Shown: positions 1-4,581 of the stretch, one piece after another
Position numbering within the stretch: position 1 is the first letter of the stretch
Layout of the letters: each line of letters begins with the position of its first letter
Origin: an uncultured Candidatus Melainabacteria bacterium
GTDB lineage: Bacteria > Cyanobacteriota > Vampirovibrionia > Gastranaerophilales > Gastranaerophilaceae
Direction: 5' to 3'
Assembly (NCBI GenBank): GCA_934747325.1
Contig: CAKVGW010000083.1
Coordinates: 1-5,765, forward strand
DNA: 5,765 nt
Translations under genes and position numbers: made by a program
The notes under the pieces: generated by a model
Told to the model about the DNA's origin: nothing
Seen by the model: the letters and a program-made list of their open reading frames with translations, nothing else
Database searches by the model: none

Positions 1-954
1 CCTGATTATTTTTCAAAAGACGGTCAAAGATGGGGATTTAAGTATTACGACCCGGAAAAAATATTTAATAAAGATGGTTCATTAGGTGAAGCCGGTGAAG
101 TTTTAAAGAAAAAATATGAAGATTATTTTGCGAGTTTCCCTGGAGGAATCAGAATTGACCACGTAATCGGACTTATTGATCCGTTTATTTATACAACTTC
201 CGCAAAGAAAATGACACCTCAAAATTCGGGTAGAATTTATTCAGTAGAAGGTAAATATCAAAAGCATTCATTGGATGAGTATGCAATGCTTTTAACAAAA
301 ATCATTATTCCTGCAGCTGAAAAATATGGTTTGGATAAATCTTCAATTATTTGTGAAGATTTGGGCGATGCAACAAAGCCTGTTCAAGAAATTATGAAAA
401 AGCTCGAATTGTCAGGAATTTCCGTTACTCAATTTGACCACAGGGGAGCAACTACTCCTGCAAAAAATACAATAATGATAGGTTCACACGATAACCAATC
501 ATTCTTGGAGTACGTAGAAGGCAAATTCAAAAACGTAAAAGATAAGAGTTTTATGCATAAGACTAAACTTTTAGCAGAAGATACTGCTCCAATGGACGCA
601 ACAACAGCAGATAAAAAACATTACAGAGAAGAACTTAGAAAAGATAAATCTAAATTTATAGCCGCAAGTTTTGCAGAATTATTTACAAGCCCTGCAAGAC
701 GCGTTCAAATCTTTTTTACAGACCTTTTTGGAATTGCTAAAACATATAATCGCCCCGGAACAAGCAAGGGAAATTGGTCTATAAGATTAGGCGAGAATTT
801 TGAAGATGAGTATTACAAAGCTGTAGCAGAAGGCAAAGCTCCTAATTTTGCAAAAGCAATAGCAACTGCTCTTAGACAAAGAGGTTTAGATAAGGGTAAC
901 GAAAAATTGATGAAAGATTTAGATAATTCTGCTGAAATTTTAGGCAAAGTTTAA
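1..954 (+). CDS. malQ: 4-alpha-glucanotransferase (GH77, amylomaltase / D-enzyme), 5'-truncated by window edge
   Basis: This is the C-terminal 317 codons of a GH77 4-alpha-glucanotransferase, a cytoplasmic enzyme that transfers alpha-1,4-glucan segments between maltodextrins in glycogen or maltose metabolism. The frame is open from base 1, so the real start lies outside the window; the first internal ATG (211) is not the start because conserved family sequence precedes it. The fragment opens with the PDYFSKDGQRWG block. The catalytic nucleophile Asp is in RIDH (codon 53, bases 157-159), the acid/base Glu is in EDLG (codon 119, bases 355-357), and the third Asp is in GSHDN (codon 164, bases 490-492). 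The family's C-terminal NRPGT..GNW..R block begins at codon 250. All three acids are present, so it is probably active. The nucleophile-to-Glu spacing is longer, and the Glu-to-Asp spacing shorter, than in Thermus amylomaltase as I remember it. No terminator is visible in the 26 bp before the convergent HD gene. Confidence 0.93.
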   Translation, partial: PDYFSKDGQRWGFKYYDPEKIFNKDGSLGEAGEVLKKKYEDYFASFPGGIRIDHVIGLIDPFIYTTSAKKMTPQNSGRIYSVEGKYQKHSLDEYAMLLTKIIIPAAEKYGLDKSSIICEDLGDATKPVQEIMKKLELSGISVTQFDHRGATTPAKNTIMIGSHDNQSFLEYVEGKFKNVKDKSFMHKTKLLAEDTAPMDATTADKKHYREELRKDKSKFIAASFAELFTSPARRVQIFFTDLFGIAKTYNRPGTSKGNWSIRLGENFEDEYYKAVAEGKAPNFAKAIATALRQRGLDKGNEKLMKDLDNSAEILGKV

Positions 955-980
955 GCTCTTGCACTAATTAAGAATTAAAA

Positions 981-1733
981 TTATACAGTTTTTTCTAGTG
1001 CATTATATATTTCAGAATCAATAAGACCATTAGTAACATCGTCTTTTATGATATCTAATGCTTCATTACGATTAAGCGGTTCTTTGTAGCTACGCTTCTC
1101 TCTTAGAGCCGAATATTTATCTGCGGTAGCTAGAATTTGCGTAGAAATATCGTGGTCATAGTCTTCATTAGCACTCGGGTAACCGCTTCTATATGGGTTT
1201 TGATGATGATATTTGACCATGTTAAGTACATTTTTATTAACACCCTGTTGCTTCAAAATCTCATACCCGAGTTCTGAGTGTAATTCCATAATTTTCTTTT
1301 CTTCAGGGGTTAGTTTCCCTTCTTTATTTAGAATTTTTTCAGGGATAAGTACTTTGCCGTAGTCATGTAGCATTGCTGCTTGTTGTAAATCCATTAAATT
1401 CACTTGGGATTTCAAATCTTTAGGTAGAGCTGAATACATTTTAGCTGCTGTAATACGTGTATCCATCAAGTGTCCGTTTTTAAGATCTTCTAATTCTTTA
1501 ACATTAATTTTTAATGGAATTTTATTTTCTTTTAAAATTCTCATAATTTCAGGATTAGATTTTGCAAGCTGTGTAAGTTTGTTTTTATCGACAAAATTAT
1601 CATACAGCGGATTTGAATTAAAAGAATCCTTACGTAAATTTTGCTCTGCAGGGTAATTTACTGTATTAGGCTTTGCCCTAAACTGTACATTCTGAATATT
1701 TATTTTATTAAATATTGGGGATATAAACGTCAT
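981..1733 (-). CDS. HD / HD-GYP-type metal-dependent phosphohydrolase domain protein
   Basis: This is a 250-residue soluble protein with no signal peptide or membrane segment. Residues 1-60 are low-complexity and carry an F-x-A signature (NVQFRAKP, residues 15-22). Residues 80-248 form an HD domain close to HD-GYP. H88 lies in H..TRIT, the HD pair is H123-D124 (HDYGK), H152 is in HSELG, H176-H177 begin the HHQ...GYP block, and D205 is in the AD.Y.AL motif. All the usual histidine and aspartate metal ligands are therefore present. The HHE.xDG.GYP signature of true c-di-GMP phosphodiesterases is degraded to HHQ with no DG, although its spacing to GYP is kept. I see no Glu four residues before H88, so a two-metal rather than three-metal site is likely. 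Substrate is unknown: c-di-GMP hydrolysis, another phosphoester, or a sensing role are all possible. ATG start; no clear Shine-Dalgarno. It lies 140 bp downstream of the GNAT gene on the same strand and has its own candidate promoter. Confidence 0.82.
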   Translation of the reverse strand: MTFISPIFNKINIQNVQFRAKPNTVNYPAEQNLRKDSFNSNPLYDNFVDKNKLTQLAKSNPEIMRILKENKIPLKINVKELEDLKNGHLMDTRITAAKMYSALPKDLKSQVNLMDLQQAAMLHDYGKVLIPEKILNKEGKLTPEEKKIMELHSELGYEILKQQGVNKNVLNMVKYHHQNPYRSGYPSANEDYDHDISTQILATADKYSALREKRSYKEPLNRNEALDIIKDDVTNGLIDSEIYNALEKTV

Positions 1734-1765
1734 TTTCTACAATTCACACTTCTGCGGGGTTATTA

Positions 1766-1795
1766 TTTATATAATAATGCCCAACACATTTTCAA
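1766..1795 (-). promoter_or_regulatory. Candidate promoter for the HD-domain gene
   Basis: Read on the minus strand, TTGAAA (1795-1790) is followed after 18 bp by TATAAA (1771-1766); the overlapping TATATA gives a 16-bp spacer. Transcription would start near 1759, leaving a leader of about 26 nt before the ATG at 1733. The -35 box lies between and partly over the CAACACA direct repeats, which could be a regulator's binding sites. The match is good for an AT-rich genome, but such boxes also arise by chance in this base composition. Confidence 0.45.
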
Positions 1796-1799
1796 CACA
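1782..1799. repeat. Heptamer direct repeat CAACACA, 11-bp period
   Basis: CAACACA occurs at 1782-1788 and again at 1793-1799, separated by TTTT, so the period is 11 bp, about one turn of DNA. The second copy overlaps the candidate -35 box of the HD gene. A shorter related element, CACACTT, occurs at 1745-1751 and 1796-1802. The arrangement suits binding of a regulator to one face of the helix. It is short enough that chance cannot be excluded. Confidence 0.35.
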
Positions 1800-1873
1800 C
1801 TTATAGTTTATTAAAGTGTTTTTATTGTAGAAAATTGACCAAAATAAATTAAAATTTACAAATTGTTACATAT

Positions 1874-2461
1874 TTATTTCTTTTTTATTCGTTTATTGGT
1901 CCATGTATATTCTAATAACATGCTGTCTGTTACATCAAAACCATGTTTTTCATAAAAATTAGCTGCGCTATAACTTGCTAACAAAGTGATTTTTTCATTG
2001 TATATTTTTTTGAGTTCAGATAATATTTTCGAACCGACAAGTCGGTATGTACGATTCTTAAAACCGTGCTTTTGAGTCGGTTTCACTTGCAAGTACCTTA
2101 GTTCATCCGGTTGAATTGAATCGCTTTGCATATCGGCCATACCTAAAATTTTATCACTGTCTAAATATTTAAAGTTATCGTTTTGAGTTGTAAGTATGTA
2201 AATATGATTAATAAGCGGAGAAATATATTTGTCTCTTATATAACTTGCATGCTCAACTATATTTCCTATATATGTTCCACCAACCCAATCCATTCTTGTC
2301 TCTAAAAGTGCAACTAAATCTTCATAATTTTCAGGATCAAATTCTACAAAACTCGCTTTAAAAGGCTTGTATGTCTGTGATTTCGCGTCAAATTTTTTAA
2401 TATTTACATTGCGGATAAAATTTGCATTAAAATTAGTTTGATTAACTGTATTTATATTCAT
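1874..2461 (-). CDS. GNAT-family N-acetyltransferase-like protein
   Basis: This is a 195-residue protein from the ATG at 2461; a GTG at 2470 would add three residues and is equally in frame. I prefer the ATG because it starts directly at the asparagine-rich N-terminus (MNINTVNQTNFNANF) that resembles the neighbouring HD protein. Neither start has a clear Shine-Dalgarno site. The C-terminal half carries GNAT features: a strand with ILGMAD, then LQVKP (motif A strand), an R..GSKIL turn that only partly matches the Q/RxxGxG/A acetyl-CoA loop, and a late ASYSAANFYEKHGF block, the typical GNAT motif B ending. Residues of about 1-45 are not GNAT and contain two FxAxF elements (FNANF and FKASF). The acceptor substrate cannot be told from sequence. 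The protein lies upstream of the HD gene on the same strand and is divergent from the glycosyltransferase. The degraded acetyl-CoA loop leaves catalytic activity uncertain. Confidence 0.75.
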   Translation of the reverse strand: MNINTVNQTNFNANFIRNVNIKKFDAKSQTYKPFKASFVEFDPENYEDLVALLETRMDWVGGTYIGNIVEHASYIRDKYISPLINHIYILTTQNDNFKYLDSDKILGMADMQSDSIQPDELRYLQVKPTQKHGFKNRTYRLVGSKILSELKKIYNEKITLLASYSAANFYEKHGFDVTDSMLLEYTWTNKRIKKK

Positions 2462-2500
2462 AACAATCACATAAAAACAAGAAAAAATTTTTTTTGCTAC

Positions 2501-2528
2501 TTTATATCATATGTTTAAGAATTGTAAA
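2501..2528 (-). promoter_or_regulatory. Candidate promoter for the GNAT gene
   Basis: On the minus strand TTTACA (2528-2523) is followed after 16 bp by TATAAA (2506-2501). Transcription would start near 2494, leaving a leader of about 33 nt before the ATG at 2461. It lies back to back with the plus-strand extended -10 at 2564-2572, so the two promoters share one short divergent control region. Confidence 0.5.
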
Positions 2529-2563
2529 CATCACACCGAAATTAAACCATACCACTTTGTTTT

Positions 2564-2572
2564 TGGTATAAT
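2564..2572 (+). promoter_or_regulatory. Extended -10 promoter for the glycosyltransferase-apt pair
   Basis: TGGTATAAT is an exact TGn extended -10 element with a consensus TATAAT at 2567-2572. No good -35 box lies 16-18 bp upstream (AAACCA at 2544-2549 is the 17-bp position), which fits extended -10 promoters that do not need one. The predicted start is near 2579, giving a leader of about 35 nt to the ATG at 2614. Confidence 0.65.
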
Positions 2573-2579
2573 TGTCTCA

Positions 2580-2591
2580 TAAGATATCTTA
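2580..2591. promoter_or_regulatory. 12-bp perfect palindrome at the predicted transcription start (possible operator)
   Basis: TAAGATATCTTA is self-complementary over all 12 bases and begins within a base or two of the start predicted from the -10 box at 2567-2572. A dimeric repressor bound here would block initiation or promoter escape. I saw no second copy in the window. AT-rich palindromes of this size can occur by chance. Confidence 0.3.
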
Positions 2592-2605
2592 GAATTAAGA
2601 GTGTT

Positions 2606-2610
2606 GGGAG
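2606..2610 (+). promoter_or_regulatory. Ribosome binding site of the glycosyltransferase gene
   Basis: GGGAG lies three bases before the ATG at 2614, closer than the usual 5-9. It supports this start because no other in-frame start lies nearby with a better site. Confidence 0.5.
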
Positions 2611-2613
2611 ATT

Positions 2614-3960
2614 ATGAGGGAAAGAATTCTTTTATTTATAATATTATCGTGCTTGGGCGTATTTCTTTATGTTTTCCAAAACTACGTTAATACGGTAGTT
2701 GGTTTCGTTATTTTATGTGCGTGTATGGTTGTGTATGGACTTTATTCAATCGCGGCGACTAAGTATCAAAAGCGTAAGTTAAAAATGCACCCGATAGTTG
2801 TAAATGAGAATTTTAAGCCATTCGTAACGGTTATGATTCCCGCTCATAATGAAGAATCTGTAATTACTAACACAGTAGAAAATATTCTAAAAATGGATTA
2901 TCCAAATTTCGAAGTTATTGTTATAGATGATAGAAGTTCAGATAACACAGCTTCTGTAATCAAGGATTTAGAAGCAAAACATGAGCAAGTAAGAGCCTTA
3001 ATTAGAGAAAAAGATGCATTCCCCGGAAAATCTGCAGTTCTAAATGATGCATTAAAAATGGCACACGGAGAAGCTATTTTAGTATTTGATGCAGACGCTA
3101 CTGTTGAACCTGATTTCTTAAATAAACTTGTACCAAATCTAGAACCTGCCGATGTTGGAGCTGTTCAAGCAAGAAAAATTATCAGAAACAAAGATGTAAA
3201 CTTTTTAACAAGATGCCAAAACAATGAATACACATTTGACACATATCTTCAAGTAAGTAGAGATGCAATAAAAGGTGCCGTTGAACTTCGTGGAAATGGC
3301 GAATTGATTAAACGCCAAGCTTTAGAAGATATTGACGGTTGGAATAATTATACAATTACAGATGACTTAGATATGTCAACAAGATTACATATAAAAGGTT
3401 GGGACGTACGTTTTTGTCCTGATGCTTGTGTGTATGAAGAAGGTATTGTTTATGTTTTTCCTCTTTTCCGCCAAAGACGTCGCTGGTTAGAAGGTACAAT
3501 CAGAAGATATTTAGAATATTTTGGCGAAGCAATGAAGTCTAAAAAAATGTCATTGCGTGCAAGATTGGATATGGCGGTTTATATTACACAATTCATCATG
3601 CCACTTTGGTTTATGATGGAAGTTGTTTTTAGAATAATCAAATTATTAACGGATAAAATTGACCCTTACAGCTTACACAATGTATTGTGGTCTTCATTAA
3701 TTGTATCTGCAGTAGTCGGTTTAGGCTTTTTTGGTGCAATCAGATATAGTTTAAGACAATATGATTTTGTGCCAAGAATGAGCGCATTCAGACAAGCATT
3801 AGAAACAACCGTTTACTTTTTAATAATTTGGTTTCCGATGGAATTATTCATTTGTGGTAAAATATTATTCTGTAAAAAAGATATGAATTGGGGCAAGACT
3901 GCTCACGGTCTTGTAGTTGAAGAACAAAACAGACAAGAATTAGAAATGCAAGAGGTATAA
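2614..3960 (+). CDS. Membrane-bound processive family-2 glycosyltransferase (PgaC/IcaA/BcsA type)
   Basis: This is a 448-residue inner-membrane glycosyltransferase that should polymerise or transfer a nucleotide-sugar-derived sugar on the cytoplasmic face and may extrude the product. Two N-terminal membrane helices (about 6-22 and 27-47) precede a GT2 GT-A domain: IPAHNE (75-80), IDDRSSDNT with D105/D106, the DxD motif D159-A-D161, the TDDLD acceptor/base motif (249-253, TED in most relatives) and QRRRW (287-291), the QxxRW signature of processive synthases. About three C-terminal helices follow (about 322-345, 356-376, 397-418), then a short charged tail. Length and topology match poly-beta-1,6-GlcNAc synthases, but no PgaA/B/D or BcsB partner and no PilZ domain is seen, so I do not assign a polymer. 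It is cotranscribed with apt, four bases downstream, from the extended -10 promoter at 2564-2572. The family is sure; the product is not. Confidence 0.88.
   Translation: MRERILLFIILSCLGVFLYVFQNYVNTVVGFVILCACMVVYGLYSIAATKYQKRKLKMHPIVVNENFKPFVTVMIPAHNEESVITNTVENILKMDYPNFEVIVIDDRSSDNTASVIKDLEAKHEQVRALIREKDAFPGKSAVLNDALKMAHGEAILVFDADATVEPDFLNKLVPNLEPADVGAVQARKIIRNKDVNFLTRCQNNEYTFDTYLQVSRDAIKGAVELRGNGELIKRQALEDIDGWNNYTITDDLDMSTRLHIKGWDVRFCPDACVYEEGIVYVFPLFRQRRRWLEGTIRRYLEYFGEAMKSKKMSLRARLDMAVYITQFIMPLWFMMEVVFRIIKLLTDKIDPYSLHNVLWSSLIVSAVVGLGFFGAIRYSLRQYDFVPRMSAFRQALETTVYFLIIWFPMELFICGKILFCKKDMNWGKTAHGLVVEEQNRQELEMQEV
3951..3955 (+). promoter_or_regulatory. Ribosome binding site of apt, inside the end of the glycosyltransferase gene
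   Basis: AGAGG ends nine bases before the apt ATG at 3965 and overlaps the last codons of the upstream gene. This placement fixes the apt start and suggests translational coupling in one operon. Confidence 0.6.
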
Positions 3961-3964
3961 ATAG

Positions 3965-4507
3965 ATGACAGATAAATTTCAATATGTAAGAGAACACGTA
4001 AGAGAAGTGCCTGATTTCCCTAAAAAAGGTATTTTGTTTTTAGATATTACAACTGCAACAAAAGATGCTAAATCTATGCAATACATGACCGATTTTTTGT
4101 ATGAACAATTTAAAGATGAAAAAATAGACTATGTAACAGGTATTGAATCACGCGGATTTATTTTTGGTGCAGCAGTTGCTTACAAGCTTGGTGCAGGTTT
4201 TGTGCCTATCAGAAAACCAAACAAGCTTCCTGCTGAAACAATTAAAGAAGAATACGCTTTAGAATACGGCACTGACACAATTGAAATCCACGCAGATGCT
4301 CTTAAAAAAGGTGATAGAGTGCTTGTAATTGATGATTTATTGGCAACCGGCGGAACGGCTTTAGCTGCTTGTAATCTTGTCAAAAGAATCGGTGCCGAGG
4401 TTGTAGCTTCAGCGTTCATCATTGAACTTGATCCTCTTAAAGGCAGAGAAAGAATTGAGGCAACAGGAGTAAAAGTTGTTTCAATGTTAAATTATGACTT
4501 GGATTAA
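3965..4507 (+). CDS. apt: Adenine phosphoribosyltransferase
   Basis: This cytoplasmic purine-salvage enzyme converts adenine and PRPP to AMP and pyrophosphate. The 180-residue length is normal for the family. Seen in order: the N-terminal VPDFPKKGILFLDIT block (about 15-29), ESRGFIFG (61-68), the RKP.KLPAE segment (83-91), EEYALEYGTD..EIH (95-109), and the PRPP-binding signature VLVIDDLLATGGT (119-131) with the paired Asp D123/D124. The C-terminus ends in NYDLD. Nothing catalytic is missing. It starts four bases after the glycosyltransferase stop and is probably its operon partner. The final codons are part of a 14-bp tandem duplication, and a hairpin terminator follows about 33 bases after the stop. 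An 80-codon open frame on the opposite strand (4180-4422) is only a shadow of this gene. Confidence 0.96.
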   Translation: MTDKFQYVREHVREVPDFPKKGILFLDITTATKDAKSMQYMTDFLYEQFKDEKIDYVTGIESRGFIFGAAVAYKLGAGFVPIRKPNKLPAETIKEEYALEYGTDTIEIHADALKKGDRVLVIDDLLATGGTALAACNLVKRIGAEVVASAFIIELDPLKGRERIEATGVKVVSMLNYDLD

Positions 4508-4524
4508 TTAACTTGGATTAATTA
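4497..4524. repeat. 14-bp perfect tandem duplication across the apt stop codon
   Basis: ACTTGGATTAATTA occurs at 4497-4510 and again directly at 4511-4524. The first copy contains the last codons and TAA stop of apt (stop 4505-4507), so the second lies in the untranslated region and changes nothing in the protein. ATTAATTAAT runs on after it. This looks like replication slippage in AT-rich sequence. Confidence 0.8.
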
Positions 4525-4539
4525 ATTAATTATAATAAT

Positions 4540-4571
4540 AAAAAATGCGCTCAGAAGTGAGCGCATTTTTT
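4540..4571. terminator. Bidirectional rho-independent terminator between apt and the convergent exported-protein gene
   Basis: A 14-bp stem pairs 4540-4553 with 4558-4571 around a GAAG loop (4554-4557). The core is TGCGCTCA/TGAGCGCA, extended by an A-run on the left that pairs with a T-run on the right. Read rightwards it ends apt transcripts with a U-tract; read leftwards it does the same for the gene at 4582-5727, whose stop is 10 bp away. It is the only strong terminator in the window. Confidence 0.9.
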
Positions 4572-4581
4572 ATTGAAAAAT

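Larger units (their letters stand above)
1732..1835. repeat. Perfect 12-bp inverted repeat bracketing the HD gene promoter and start codon
   Basis: ATTTTCTACAAT at 1732-1743 is the exact reverse complement of ATTGTAGAAAAT at 1824-1835. The arms are separated by 80 bp. The proximal arm includes two bases of the HD gene's start codon (ATG occupies 1733-1731). In a transcript reading through from the GNAT gene both arms are present and could pair, covering the start codon. A transcript from the candidate promoter at 1766-1795 would lack the distal arm. Neither arm is followed by a U-tract suited to a terminator. Confidence 0.6.

Noticed and set aside
211..954. A short complete gene starting at the ATG at 211
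   Set aside because: The same frame is open back to base 1 and encodes the GH77 nucleophile block RIDH before this ATG, so it is an internal methionine of a larger gene.
960..1002. Inverted repeat TGCACTA/TAGTGCA as a terminator for malQ or the HD gene
   Set aside because: The stem is only 7 bp with a 29-base loop, one arm is inside the HD coding region, and no U-tract follows the stem in either direction.
1797..1819. ACACTT...AAGTGT hairpin between the GNAT and HD genes as a terminator
   Set aside because: Six pairs with an 11-base loop and no suitable U-tract in the direction of transcription (leftwards).
2587..2600. Small hairpin TCTTA-GAAT-TAAGA in the glycosyltransferase leader
   Set aside because: A five-pair AT-rich stem is too weak to call a regulatory structure, and it competes with the clearer 12-bp palindrome at 2580-2591.
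2614..3960. Naming the glycosyltransferase pgaC or bcsA
   Set aside because: The motifs and topology fit several processive GT2 synthases, and there are no partner genes or PilZ domain to decide the polymer.
4180..4422. 80-codon open frame on the minus strand
   Set aside because: It lies wholly inside apt, which is certain by its motifs; the translation is Ser/Ala/Pro-rich and resembles no family I know, and there is no start signal.
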